NCBI GenBank assembly: GCA_016219965.1
Contig: JACRJM010000002.1
Span: forward strand, 62,001 to 126,000
From: Candidatus Schekmanbacteria bacterium
GTDB taxonomy: Bacteria > Schekmanbacteria > GWA2-38-11 > J061
Length of the DNA: 64,000 bases
Reading direction: 5' to 3'
Shown: piece by piece, positions 42,815 to 52,409 of the stretch
How the letters are laid out: every line of letters begins with the position of its first letter
Numbering within the stretch: position 1 is the stretch's first letter
Notes under the pieces: generated by a model
What the model was told of the DNA's origin: nothing
The model's input: the letters and a program-made list of their open reading frames with translations, nothing else
Database searches by the model: none
Program-made: the position numbers and the translations under genes

Positions 42815-43958
42815 CCTTTCTTACCATGGAATGTGTGTCGTATAGCGCTGCTCTTTCTCTTCCCCTTTCTCCCATAGATGAGCGGAGATTTTTATCAAGA
42901 TAAAGCCTTTCTATCCTGTCAGCTATTGCTTCTGCGTTTCCGGGAGGTACTATAAATCCGGTTTCACCCTCAACTACTATTTCACTTATTCCTCCAACAT
43001 CGGTGCCAACCACGGGAAGGCCTGCTGCCATGGCTTCCACTATGGCTTTTCCCATTCCTTCATTAAGGGAAGAAAGAACAAAGATGTCTGCACCATTAAG
43101 AAAATTTCCTATATCTTCACGCCATCCTGCAAATTTAAATCTTTCAGCAGCTCCGGCATTTTTTATTATTTGTTCCAGATTTTCTCTCAGTTCCCCTTCT
43201 CCTGCAATAGCGAAGTAGATATCATCATATTTTTTAGAAAGTATAATACCTGCTTTTATGAAATATTCATAACCTTTAACTCTGCTTAACCTTCCCATAC
43301 TTGCCGCAACTATTGCGCCAGCAGGCATGGAAAGTGTTTCTCTCAATGATATATGGGATTTTGGGCATTGGCTGGTTTTATCAGCATCAGTTCTCTGTAT
43401 TAATCCAATATCCACACCGCTGTGGATCGGTATGAATTTATCAGGCTTGGCGACGCCGAAGCGGATATGTTCTTTTTTCCCCCGTTCTGTAAGTGTGATG
43501 ATCCTGTCTGTGATAAGAGCTGATATCTTTTCAGCCCATACGAACAACTTTGATACAAGAGGTACGTAATATCCATAAAAAACATGGCCGTGCGGTGTGT
43601 GAACTATAACTGGTACCCCAGCCAGCCAGCCAGCCCATCTCCCCAGTATCCCTGCCTTTGAGCTGTGAGTGTGAAGAATCTGGTAGTTCCCCTTTTTTAT
43701 GAATGAGTAAATCTGATAAAAAGCTTTTAAATCATGGAGAGGACTTATCTTTCTTACCAGATCCGGGATACATGAAAATTCCGATGCTGACTCCTTTGCC
43801 TTTTCAAAGTATTTAACGTCAGGAGAGAGCGTAAGCCCATAGAGAAGTGATGGGGTGTATTTACCCCTGTCAAGGTTCATGACCGTGATTAGCGTGTTCT
43901 CTGCTGAGCCTCCCCTGTCAAGCCTTGTTATGACATGAAGGACTTTTACCGGTTTCAT
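42768..43958 (-). CDS. GT4-family glycosyltransferase
   Basis: This 396-residue GT-B enzyme has VLHVITRLDRGGSAENTLIT at 5-24 and ILHTHSSKAGILGRWAGWLA at about 93-112 in the acceptor half. GRLSRVKGYEYFIKAGIILS and IFVLSSLNEGMGKAIVEAMA (EX7E-type donor motif) are in the C-terminal half, which ends with PPGNAEAIADRIERL. It elongates the lipid-linked repeat unit. Its 3' end overlaps the PHP start and abuts hairpin copy 2. The ATG overlaps the next gene's stop by 4 bp. Confidence 0.9.
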   Translation of the reverse strand: MKPVKVLHVITRLDRGGSAENTLITVMNLDRGKYTPSLLYGLTLSPDVKYFEKAKESASEFSCIPDLVRKISPLHDLKAFYQIYSFIKKGNYQILHTHSSKAGILGRWAGWLAGVPVIVHTPHGHVFYGYYVPLVSKLFVWAEKISALITDRIITLTERGKKEHIRFGVAKPDKFIPIHSGVDIGLIQRTDADKTSQCPKSHISLRETLSMPAGAIVAASMGRLSRVKGYEYFIKAGIILSKKYDDIYFAIAGEGELRENLEQIIKNAGAAERFKFAGWREDIGNFLNGADIFVLSSLNEGMGKAIVEAMAAGLPVVGTDVGGISEIVVEGETGFIVPPGNAEAIADRIERLYLDKNLRSSMGERGRERAALYDTHSMVRKVESLYEEVLKEKKLQ

Positions 43959-45181
43959 AAAAGCTCTCTATAAAGGTCTTCTAGCTCTGCGGCAGTGTTA
44001 TCCCAGCTATATTTTTCTTCCACCAGTTTTCTTCCCCGCTTTGCTGTTTCATCATAAACTGCTTTTTCATTTTTAAATATCGAGATCCATTTTACTATTC
44101 CCTTTGCCATATCAATACTTCCGGCTGATTCTAAAATAAGGTCATGGCTTAACTGTCCGAGGATCTCAGGTGTAGCGCCAACTGGAGTTCCGATGACGGG
44201 GGTGCCGCATGCGAGTGATTCAACGGTTACAAGACCGAAGCCTTCTTCAGATTTTGTGGGGAGGATGAAGAAATCAGATCCCCTGTAAAAGTCGGCAAGC
44301 GCTTCTTCTTTTACAAACCCTGTAAATCTGACATTTGAGGAGATCCCTTCCCCGATTGCTATTTTTTCAAGCTTTTCCCTTAATGGTCCTTCTCCGCCGA
44401 TTACAAGGAGGGTATCATTGTGGGTTTTCAATATCTCCTTCATGGAGTAAAGGAGGTTTTCAAGCCCCATCCGCGGTTCCATATTTCTCAGGGTTGATAT
44501 TATTACTTTGTTTTCAGGACAGGAGAATTTCTTTCTAATCTCTTTTTTATCTCCGGCGGGATTAAACCTTAAAGTGTCAACTCCTCCCGGCACTATTTTT
44601 ATTTTAGTTTCTGAGATTTTGCAGAAATCTCTTATAAGCTTTGATGTATAGGAGCTTAAGGTCCTGACCCTGTCACATCGCAAAAAGTTGAATATCTCAA
44701 TAAACTTTATAAAAGGAATTGTGACCGCTCTGTCTGATAATGAGAGGGGTTTATTGGATATGGTTTGGCGTGTCGCATATTCCATATGTCCCAAAGAAAG
44801 GCATGTATAAATTTTTGGTATTTTTTTTGCTGCTTGAAAAATGTTAAGCGCAAATGCAGAAAAAGGCTGATGGAAGTTTATTATGTCCACATCTTTTTTG
44901 ATTTTGCTAAAGATATCACGCGGTCCTGAAATGGTTCTGTAAAGGAAATCTAATGGAGAAGCAGGGTCTGCATAAAAGGTCCGGATTGCAATATCTTTCA
45001 GCTTGAATTTTTCTCCGGATTCTTTTTCTTTTCTTCTCGCAATAAGGGATATCTGGTTTCCTCTTCTTGCAAGGGCCTGTAGCTCTTCGAAGAGGACCCG
45101 TTCAGCGCCGCTAAAATGAAAGTCCGCGGAATTGTTTTCTAAAGACGGAATGTTTACATCTGAAACTATAAGGATATGCAT
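43955..45181 (-). CDS. GT4-family glycosyltransferase
   Basis: The 408-residue GT-B protein starts MHILIVSDVNIPS and has HFSGAERVLFEELQALARRG at about 22-41. The donor half includes NMEPRMGLENLLYSMKEIL, VIGGEGPLREKLEKI, and FILPTKSEEGFGLVTVESLA (EX7E motif) at about 307-326. The C-terminal helix YSWDNTAAELEDLYRELL closes the fold. It adds a sugar in the exopolysaccharide repeat. It follows the ligase/polymerase gene by 19 bp. Confidence 0.9.
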   Translation of the reverse strand: MHILIVSDVNIPSLENNSADFHFSGAERVLFEELQALARRGNQISLIARRKEKESGEKFKLKDIAIRTFYADPASPLDFLYRTISGPRDIFSKIKKDVDIINFHQPFSAFALNIFQAAKKIPKIYTCLSLGHMEYATRQTISNKPLSLSDRAVTIPFIKFIEIFNFLRCDRVRTLSSYTSKLIRDFCKISETKIKIVPGGVDTLRFNPAGDKKEIRKKFSCPENKVIISTLRNMEPRMGLENLLYSMKEILKTHNDTLLVIGGEGPLREKLEKIAIGEGISSNVRFTGFVKEEALADFYRGSDFFILPTKSEEGFGLVTVESLACGTPVIGTPVGATPEILGQLSHDLILESAGSIDMAKGIVKWISIFKNEKAVYDETAKRGRKLVEEKYSWDNTAAELEDLYRELL

Positions 45182-45200
45182 TTATTATATTTCCAAGTAC

Positions 45201-46583
45201 TCACATTATCCTGGTGTCTTCAGGAAGTTTGTTTTCTGTCTTTATGTGCCCGAGCGATATTATAAGACCTGTCACAAGCCAGAATGGCTCCATTATTCTG
45301 ATTATTATGAAGGTGTTCGCCCCGATGCTGTGGACTGTGAGTGCAGTCAATCCCGCGATATAGCCCAGCGTAAGTCCTTTATAGCTGTTTGAAGGAAGAT
45401 TCCTGTATATCCTTATGCTTTCCCTGAAAAGATTGAAAAGAAGATTAATGAAAGCTGCGAGACCTATAAGACCTGTTTCGAGCAATGCCCTCACATACTG
45501 GGCATCCCTGAATTTATAGCCTGTAATCCCAAAGCCAAGAAGAGGATGTTTGAGAAAATCGTCAGTGCTTTCTATCCATGTTTTAAGTCTTTCAGATGTC
45601 GAAGTATCAAGTTTAATGTTGCCTATCTTGTATTGTCCATGCTCCGGTTTCTGGTGAAAAGTGTATTCCAGCCTTTCTGTGACAGGTGTTGGAAGAAAGT
45701 AAGGGGTAACAATAATAACAAGAAGAACTGCTATGAGTACTATTACTCTTTTTCTTATGGAAATTATGAAAACTATCGCAGCCGGGATAAATGCAAGATA
45801 AGAAGTTCTCGAGAGAGTAAACAGAAATGGGAATACTATTATCAGTAAAAGACCGGCAGCAAGCACTCTCTCTCTCCTGTATCTTGAAAATAGAAAAACT
45901 CCTGCAGACAGAAAAAACATGATTAAAAGATAACCGCCAAGGGTATTGGGTTCACCGGTTTCACCTTCAAAGGGGGCACTGACTCTCTTCCCTCCCGGTA
46001 TCTGGTATATTCCGTAAATGCATATAACGGCGCATGTGATGAAAACAGCGTGTATGATATGGTTTATATGTTTTGGTTCGTCTATGTTGTTGACCACTAT
46101 GAAATAGAGAACAAAATATTCGAAATATTTCAGAACATAGAATACTCCGGTTAGAAACTTCACATCACCTGCAAAGACTCCAAAAAGAGTAGAAATGAAG
46201 CAGACGCCGATATAAATAAAAATAGGTTTATTCAAAGGTGTCCTTGTGATGAGCCCGAGTTCTTTGTGGATTGCAGTCTTGGTAAACCAGATGAGCCCCA
46301 GGAGAATAAGCAATATGTCTTCAGCCCTGATGGTTATGCTTCTGGCTGATTCGGTCTGCGGGCCAAGGGTTCCAAGTGTTATTTCAGGAGACAGTAACAT
46401 TGAAAATATAACGAGTATAAGTGCGACTTCGTTGCTGATAAAAGAAACAACAGCTATCAGGATTATCATGGCTATCAAAAAGGATTTTACCGGCACAAGG
46501 ACAGATATGCCTATGGCTGCGATGAGCGATATGGCTATTGTAAATGCTAATGTTATATTAGTGGAACTTATTGCCCGGTTCAT
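45201..46583 (-). CDS. O-antigen ligase/polymerase (Wzy/WaaL-like)
   Basis: This 460-residue protein has about 12 membrane helices. A large periplasmic loop near 340-385 carries the usual Wzy_C-type context (HPLLGFGITGYKFRDAQYVR then ALLETGLIGLAAFINLLF). An Arg-bearing helix (TLSRTSYLAFIPAAIVFII) lies near 258-276. Enzymes of this class polymerise undecaprenyl-linked repeats or ligate chains in the periplasm. Given the Wzc and Wza genes just upstream, polymerase is the better guess. Confidence 0.82.
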   Translation of the reverse strand: MNRAISSTNITLAFTIAISLIAAIGISVLVPVKSFLIAMIILIAVVSFISNEVALILVIFSMLLSPEITLGTLGPQTESARSITIRAEDILLILLGLIWFTKTAIHKELGLITRTPLNKPIFIYIGVCFISTLFGVFAGDVKFLTGVFYVLKYFEYFVLYFIVVNNIDEPKHINHIIHAVFITCAVICIYGIYQIPGGKRVSAPFEGETGEPNTLGGYLLIMFFLSAGVFLFSRYRRERVLAAGLLLIIVFPFLFTLSRTSYLAFIPAAIVFIISIRKRVIVLIAVLLVIIVTPYFLPTPVTERLEYTFHQKPEHGQYKIGNIKLDTSTSERLKTWIESTDDFLKHPLLGFGITGYKFRDAQYVRALLETGLIGLAAFINLLFNLFRESIRIYRNLPSNSYKGLTLGYIAGLTALTVHSIGANTFIIIRIMEPFWLVTGLIISLGHIKTENKLPEDTRIM

Positions 46584-46623
46584 ATTTTGAGCAAAGGATT
46601 TAATCTGTTAAACAGCATTTCTT

Positions 46624-49041
46624 TTATTTTTGCTGTTGTTGGAGGTATTCGTAAACCTTCCCCTTCGTCCGCACTGATGCACTGCTTATACCGCATCCTT
46701 TAAACTGCCAGAACCACCCGAATAGAAGGGAGAATATGATGAGAGCGAGAATAACGGACTTCCATAAATTTTTCCCGCTTAACTGAACTTTAAGTTTTGT
46801 CAGTCCATCTTTTGAGAAAAGATTTTCAACCTTGCGGGAAAGGTTTTCAAGTCTTGTTTGAAATCCCTTTCCATCTTTTTTATCTTTGTCCTCGGAATAC
46901 GTCCTGTAACCGAATTTAAAATACTCAGGGTTGATTTCCGGACGAAGCCCAAGAAGTACTATGCCTATGACGTTTGCCTTTACATTGTCCAGAATTGATT
47001 TTGCTCTCTTAAGCCCTGATCTTGCTATTTTCCCGGCACGGTAAACAAGGAGAACTGAATCTGCCTTTGACCCTAGGATTACTGCGTCAGTTACGGGAAG
47101 GACCGGAGGAACGTCGATTATTATAAGATCATAGTATTCTTTGACCTCCTTCAATAATTCTTCCAGCTTTTTGGAATTTAAAAACTCCGACGGATTCGGC
47201 GGAAGGCTTCCGCAGGTTATTATAGACAGGTTGTCCAGTCCCGGTGTCTTGAGAAGCTGTTCGAATTCAAGACTGCCGAGCATCATATCAGTCACTGTTT
47301 TTACCACGCTCTTCCATGGGCTGTTTCCTATTATTATCTCAGTAAGTCCCGGTTCCCTTTCGAGCCCGAACATATGATGAAGTCTGGGCTTTCTTAAATC
47401 ACCTTCTATGAGTAGTATCTTTTTTCCGAGCTGTGCCAGAGTTATCGAGAGATTGATAGCTACAGATGTTTTCCCCTCGCCCAGCGAGGCGCTTGTGACT
47501 ACGATATTCTTATACTCTTTTTCGAGCAGGAGGAACTGTATGTTTGTCCTCATTGCCCGGTAGCTTTCAGCCAATATTGAATTTGGTACAAAATGGGATA
47601 TGAGTTTTGAATATAAGTCCGCCGCTTCCTCGTCCACTGTCCCGCGTTTTACTCCGGCTTCAACTATCTCATCGATTATTGCCTCGTTTTTGACATCCGG
47701 TATAAGACCCATTACAGGGACATTGACATAATGCTCAAGGTCTTCAATGGTTCCTATTGATGTATCAAGAGTTTCAATAACAAGTGCAGCTACAAATCCA
47801 AGTGCAATCCCTATAAGTATTCCGACAAAGGTTTTTTGAAGTATATTAGACGGATTAATCTCTTCCGGTTCTTCATAGGCAGGCTTGACTATTGAGACCT
47901 CATCTACCTTTTCAGCCTCTTTGATCAACGCTTCCTGATGTTTGGTATTGAGCAGTGTGTAAAGTTCGGTGTTTACATCTACCTCTCTTTTTGCCCTCTG
48001 CACCTGCAGGATATCATCCGGTTTCCTCTGAAGAGACTCTGAAAGGACTTCCGTTCCGCTGAGAAGGACTTTTTTCTTTTCCTGCAGGGTGTATATTTTC
48101 TGCTTTATCTGTTTTTTCATCTCCATTATGATGCCGGTAAGCTGGGATTTTACCTCCATTACCGCAGGATAATCAGGATTGAACTGCTCTTTAAGGGATT
48201 TATATTTCAGGATTGTGGTAAGTAATTCTCTGTTAAGTTCATAGAGATGAGAATAGTAATCCGGCGTGTACACCCTTCCCAGTTCATCTTCTCCGCCGCC
48301 GCTCTTTTCAAGTATGGAAAGCTGGTTCCTGGAATCAGCAAGATCAGCATCAATCTTCTGTATCTCTTCATTGAAAAGGTATTTTTCTTTTACTATGTTA
48401 TCAAATGAAGTTGCGCCTTCATTTAAGATGCCGGTTTGCTGTTGAAGCCCTTTTAAGTTTTCCTCGGAGTCATGCAGTTTCTTCTCAACTATCTCTAGCT
48501 GGGATTCTATGAATTTCCTGGTCTCAATTACCTGAGAGTTCCTTTCCTTGCTGCTTTCTTCCCTGTAAACCTGCACAATAGTATTGGCTAAAAGTGTTGC
48601 CTCGGCAGGATCTATAGACTTCACAGATACATTGATGATGTTCGTGTCTTCACTCTGTTTTGCCTCTACGTTTTTCTGAAGTTCTGAAATGATGTTAACA
48701 AGTTTTGGGTTATTCCTTATCTGCTCGGAGTTTAAATTTTCAGGAATGCGGTTAAGCCTTTGCATTGTTTTTTCCATTATGGGATAACTCGTGATGACCA
48801 CTGACTGGGTTGCAATGTTGTCCCATGTTGACCATGAAACTACTTCGGTTAAAAGTCCGGTGAGGCTTGTTGACCTTTCGACTTTAACGCTTGCAACCGC
48901 CTTGTAGACCGGCGCCGGTTTCTGGATAAGGCTTATAAGAAATGTGAATATGGTTACAATGATTGCAATCGATGCGATTACGAATCTTCTTTTTCTTATG
49001 ACACGCCAGTAATCTCTAAGATCAAGTTCGTACTGAGGCAT
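46624..49041 (-). CDS. Wzc-type chain-length determinant fused to a BY-kinase
   Basis: In 805 residues, an N-terminal Wzz domain (YWRVIRKRRFVIASIAIIVT at 12-31, coiled coils at about 170-390) is followed by a second membrane helix (about 405-425). A bacterial tyrosine-kinase domain comes next: Walker A SLGEGKTSVAINLS at 519-532 with K524, Walker A' LIEGDLRKPRLHHMF near 545, Walker B LIIIDVPPVLPVTDAV near 645. An unusual third membrane helix (WKSVILALIIFSLLFGWFW) lies near the C terminus, after the kinase, instead of the usual Tyr-rich tail. It controls chain length and export of the polysaccharide. Confidence 0.9.
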   Translation of the reverse strand: MPQYELDLRDYWRVIRKRRFVIASIAIIVTIFTFLISLIQKPAPVYKAVASVKVERSTSLTGLLTEVVSWSTWDNIATQSVVITSYPIMEKTMQRLNRIPENLNSEQIRNNPKLVNIISELQKNVEAKQSEDTNIINVSVKSIDPAEATLLANTIVQVYREESSKERNSQVIETRKFIESQLEIVEKKLHDSEENLKGLQQQTGILNEGATSFDNIVKEKYLFNEEIQKIDADLADSRNQLSILEKSGGGEDELGRVYTPDYYSHLYELNRELLTTILKYKSLKEQFNPDYPAVMEVKSQLTGIIMEMKKQIKQKIYTLQEKKKVLLSGTEVLSESLQRKPDDILQVQRAKREVDVNTELYTLLNTKHQEALIKEAEKVDEVSIVKPAYEEPEEINPSNILQKTFVGILIGIALGFVAALVIETLDTSIGTIEDLEHYVNVPVMGLIPDVKNEAIIDEIVEAGVKRGTVDEEAADLYSKLISHFVPNSILAESYRAMRTNIQFLLLEKEYKNIVVTSASLGEGKTSVAINLSITLAQLGKKILLIEGDLRKPRLHHMFGLEREPGLTEIIIGNSPWKSVVKTVTDMMLGSLEFEQLLKTPGLDNLSIITCGSLPPNPSEFLNSKKLEELLKEVKEYYDLIIIDVPPVLPVTDAVILGSKADSVLLVYRAGKIARSGLKRAKSILDNVKANVIGIVLLGLRPEINPEYFKFGYRTYSEDKDKKDGKGFQTRLENLSRKVENLFSKDGLTKLKVQLSGKNLWKSVILALIIFSLLFGWFWQFKGCGISSASVRTKGKVYEYLQQQQK

Positions 49042-49053
49042 TAAGTTTCCCTG

Positions 49054-50127
49054 TTATTTGATGTTCTGGAAGAGTTTGTAGATATAGAAAGGCTGCAACC
49101 CTTCATTGATAGTCCTGAGTACGGGTGCAATCTTTTCAAGGATTTTATCAACTCTTCCAATTGCTGTGTCAGGAACATAAACAATATCGCCTGGCTCTAA
49201 TTCCACATTCTTGATCTCTAAGTTTTCTTCTACGTTCCTGAGATTTGACAGGTTTGCTGTTATTACCTCCGGGTTGCTAACTGCGCCTCTCAGAATCTTT
49301 ATATTGTCCTTGACTGCAAAGATAGTGAAGTCTCCTGAGGATGCTATTGCAGATATAAGATTAATCCTGTCATTAGTCATTTTTACTGCTCCGGGAGTTT
49401 TTACTTCTCCCAGAACATAGACTATCTTTTCATCCTTTTTGGGTATGAATATGAAGTCGTTCGTTGTTATCTCAATATTCATCCCCGTTGCTCCATTGTT
49501 TAAGAGCTTTTCAAAATCAACGGGGAGTATCTTGTTGTCCCTTATCACATAGGCTTTTTTAAGGTCAGATGTCTGTGTGATACCTCCTGCTATTGATATA
49601 GCCTGAAGCAGAGAAACTGGGTGTTTTATTTCATAAGTTCCGGAATTTTTCACTTCACCGAGAATATAGAAGTATTTGCTTCCATAATTCTGGATGCTTA
49701 CTATTACCTGCGGATTCTTTACATATTTTGCATAAGCTCTTGTTACAACTTCCCTTGCCTCTCCGAGTGTAAGGCCTGCAACTTTTATTTCTCCAACAAC
49801 GGGAAGAAATATGACTCCATTGTCTTCAACAGGCGTACCTCCTTTGTCAGCAAGAACTGCCGGGGTTCCCAGTTCAGGATGCTCCCACAGGGATATGAAC
49901 ATTCTGTCTCCTGCTCCGATCCGGTAATTTGTGTCTTTTACAAGCAACTCTGAGAGGTCATTGTCCGACTCAGGAGCAGCATTTTGGATTGAAGAAGATT
50001 CAGCAGTGTTTCCGGTAGCTTTCGCATTAACGGCAATATCCGGATTTGAAGTTCCGCACCCCGCCATGAATACAACTATTGCTGTGGCAAAATACATTAA
50101 GAATTTCATTTTCCGTAAAATAAACAT
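49054..50127 (-). CDS. polysaccharide export outer-membrane lipoprotein (Wza-like, SLBB)
   Basis: The 357-residue protein has a lipobox at VFMAGC (Cys24), so it is a lipoprotein. A poly-export domain follows (YRIGAGDRMFISLWEHPELG at about 67-86, GVIFLPVVGEIKVAGLTLGE). Two or more SLBB domains follow (FYILGEVKNSGTYEIKHPVS; IVYVLGEVKTPGAVKMTNDR), ending with LEPGDIVYVPD. It would form the outer-membrane export channel. Its ATG overlaps the upstream HD-GYP stop by one base (TGATG), with GAGGATC as ribosome site. Confidence 0.92.
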   Translation of the reverse strand: MFILRKMKFLMYFATAIVVFMAGCGTSNPDIAVNAKATGNTAESSSIQNAAPESDNDLSELLVKDTNYRIGAGDRMFISLWEHPELGTPAVLADKGGTPVEDNGVIFLPVVGEIKVAGLTLGEAREVVTRAYAKYVKNPQVIVSIQNYGSKYFYILGEVKNSGTYEIKHPVSLLQAISIAGGITQTSDLKKAYVIRDNKILPVDFEKLLNNGATGMNIEITTNDFIFIPKKDEKIVYVLGEVKTPGAVKMTNDRINLISAIASSGDFTIFAVKDNIKILRGAVSNPEVITANLSNLRNVEENLEIKNVELEPGDIVYVPDTAIGRVDKILEKIAPVLRTINEGLQPFYIYKLFQNIK

Positions 50128-51305
50128 CAGTGAAGATCCTCATAAAAAACTGGGCCTGTTATATTAAGCAGTGTATCCCTGTTAAGGTCAACTATCTCTT
50201 TTTTGGAAAGCTTCTCGCCGGAAGAATCGTATAGGATCTCAATTTTCGGTTTCAATGGACTTAACGGATTGATCTCAATTACCCTTCCTACCTTATTTGA
50301 ATTTAAAAGTACGTAACTGCCGACCGGGAAAGCTGAAAGTTCGCTTACCAGGGCTTTAAGTATCTCTCTCGGGAATGCTTTTTTAAAAGATGTGATTATT
50401 ATCTTAACCGCATCAAAAGGTGTCATCCTCCCTCTCTGGGGTCTTGGATGGGTAAGCGCTTCATATATATCACAGATGCCTATAATCTTTGCAAGCATAT
50501 CAATCTTATTTCCTTGAAGCCCGAAAGGATATCCGCTTCCATCTTCTTTCTCATGTTCTCCGCACACAAGTGAAGAAAGCCATGCATATTTATCACCGAG
50601 GGCATTCTGAATGATATCGCGGCTGATAAGAGGATGTTTTTTAATCTCTGTTTTTTCTTCGTTAGTCAAGTCGCCTGTTTTTGTGATGATAGACTCCGGT
50701 ATTTTTAAAAACCCTATGTCATGAAGAAGCGCTCCCATAATAAGCTTCTTTAGCCTGCCCTCATCGATTCCAAGGGACATCCCTATCTTAAGACAGAACA
50801 CGGCAACATCAACCTGATGCTGAATAAGGTTAAATTTTGCAGACATGAAAAAAAGTGCATTTACGAAAAGCGAGTTGTCTTCCCTGATACCCCTGATAAA
50901 ATCATCAGCAATGGATGCAATTCCATCAATATCTATTTTCCCGCTGGTCATATAGAGATTTAACGATGAACCAAGAACATCCATTGCCCTGTTATATAGA
51001 TCATCGTTGCTCGCAGGTTCCTTTTTTATTTTTTCAAGGTCGGACATTTCTATGGAGTGGGTATTAAGGTGAACTTCATCGATGTTAGACTGGTCGGGAT
51101 GGCCAGCAGGCTCCGTTGATTTTAGTTTTTTTATCACTAAAGGGTTTTCTTTTATCTTCGGAGGTGAGGCGGGGACTCTGTCGCATGATAAAAAAGAAGT
51201 ATATTTACTCTCTATATCAGTCAAAGAGAGTTCTTTTTCTTCTTTTTTATCAATTTCTTTTTTGTTTGTTTTATCTGTGCTTATAAGGTCGCTTATTCTA
51301 ACCAT
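50127..51305 (-). CDS. HD-GYP-domain c-di-GMP phosphodiesterase
   Basis: The 392-residue protein has a long, poorly ordered charged N terminus (about 1-110). An HD-GYP domain at about 150-325 follows, with GALLHDIGFLKIPESI (H195-D196) and HEKEDGSGYPFGL (residues 251-263, with the GYP triplet intact). A C-terminal segment (VGSYVLLNSNKVGRVIEINP) is a small beta domain often seen after HD-GYP. Such enzymes degrade cyclic di-GMP. Its place between the ATPase and Wza genes ties polysaccharide export to c-di-GMP signalling. Confidence 0.9.
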   Translation of the reverse strand: MVRISDLISTDKTNKKEIDKKEEKELSLTDIESKYTSFLSCDRVPASPPKIKENPLVIKKLKSTEPAGHPDQSNIDEVHLNTHSIEMSDLEKIKKEPASNDDLYNRAMDVLGSSLNLYMTSGKIDIDGIASIADDFIRGIREDNSLFVNALFFMSAKFNLIQHQVDVAVFCLKIGMSLGIDEGRLKKLIMGALLHDIGFLKIPESIITKTGDLTNEEKTEIKKHPLISRDIIQNALGDKYAWLSSLVCGEHEKEDGSGYPFGLQGNKIDMLAKIIGICDIYEALTHPRPQRGRMTPFDAVKIIITSFKKAFPREILKALVSELSAFPVGSYVLLNSNKVGRVIEINPLSPLKPKIEILYDSSGEKLSKKEIVDLNRDTLLNITGPVFYEDLH

Positions 51306-51320
51306 TTGACCTTCCCGGTT

Positions 51321-52112
51321 CTACAAATTAAGAATCTCGTTAATAATTGAGGAGCCAATTGTTTCCACCTTTTTTTCATAGCCCACCAGAAGAGCAAGAT
51401 CGCAGATATTGTTTATGAGCCGTGGCACGCCGCAGCTTCTTTCATAGATAATGTCAATTGCCTCTTCTGTAAAAATGCCTCGTTGGGCGCCGCTCTTTTT
51501 CAGCCTGTATGAAACATATGCTATTGCCTCTTCCTCTGTCAGAGGTTTAAGCTCGCATTTTATTGAAATTCTCTGATCAAGCTGCCAAATATTTTTTATC
51601 TTCTCCTTAAGCTCCGGCTGTCCCAGAAGAATAATGGTAAGGAGAAATCTTTCATTTAGCTGGAAGTTTAATAATAACCTTATTTCTTCGAATATGACAG
51701 AATCTTTTACTACATGTGCTTCATCAATGAATACAATCGTATCCTTTCCCATTTTGAAATTTTCGAGGAGATAATCATTGAGTGTGTGCAATATATCAAG
51801 TTTATTATCCGGTACATCATTTATCCCGAGCTGGTATAAAATCTCCCTGTGGAGCTCAACTCCTTCAAGCAAAGGATTGTTCACCATTCCTATTTCATAT
51901 TTTCCCCTGTCCAGAGCCTGTATTATTGTTCTTGCAAGGAGTGTTTTCCCGCAGCCAGGTTCGCCGGTAAGCATCGCAGCTCCCTTATGGCTTTCTATTG
52001 CATAAAGAATCCGCTTGGCAGCTTCTTCATGGCCGGGCAATGGGAAATAATAATAAGGGTCAGGCACATTATCAAAGGGTGTATTCTTAAGATGGAAGTA
52101 TTGTTCGTACAA
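51321..52112 (-). CDS. XrtA-associated-type AAA ATPase (ExeA-like)
   Basis: TTG at 52112 is the only start before the conserved opening MYEQYFHLKNTPFDNVPDP; AGAGGA lies 8 bp upstream. Of 263 residues, Walker A GEPGCGKT is at 50-57 and Walker B TIVFIDEAH at about 125-133. A sensor segment LLGQPELKEKI and a C-terminal NNICDLALLVGY follow. This is the ExeA/GspA-like ATPase form that sits beside exosortase-linked exopolysaccharide operons. It is the first gene of the 13-gene operon here, although no exosortase follows in the window. Confidence 0.85.
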   Translation of the reverse strand: MYEQYFHLKNTPFDNVPDPYYYFPLPGHEEAAKRILYAIESHKGAAMLTGEPGCGKTLLARTIIQALDRGKYEIGMVNNPLLEGVELHREILYQLGINDVPDNKLDILHTLNDYLLENFKMGKDTIVFIDEAHVVKDSVIFEEIRLLLNFQLNERFLLTIILLGQPELKEKIKNIWQLDQRISIKCELKPLTEEEAIAYVSYRLKKSGAQRGIFTEEAIDIIYERSCGVPRLINNICDLALLVGYEKKVETIGSSIINEILNL

Positions 52113-52409
52113 GAGCCCAATCCTCTTTTAAATATTTATCACGTATATTCTATTGTACTTTTTAAAATAAATTTTTTTGCTTTCCCGTATCTTAAGTTAC
52201 TAAGGCATTTGTTTGGCTTAAATCGTTTTATTTTTCAAAATGTTGATTACTTATGGCATTGATATCTCATTTATTGGTTGCCTCATAAATTGGATTATAC
52301 CGTTTAATGATTTTCACATGCAACATTTGTTTAAAAAATGAACATTTCAATTAATGTTGACTATCTCTGAGATTATTTCTAGATTTGCTTATTCGAAAAA
52401 TGTTTTTTA
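52113..52409. other. divergent intergenic region between the exopolysaccharide operon and moeA
   Basis: About 297 very A+T-rich bases without a gene. Promoters for both directions are expected. No sigma-54 site or confident sigma-70 pair was found on either strand, and no molybdenum-cofactor riboswitch structure was recognised. Confidence 0.5.

Noticed and set aside
52113-52409. Molybdenum-cofactor riboswitch before moeA
   Set aside because: No conserved Moco-motif structure could be recognised in this A+T-rich region; the idea rests only on gene context.
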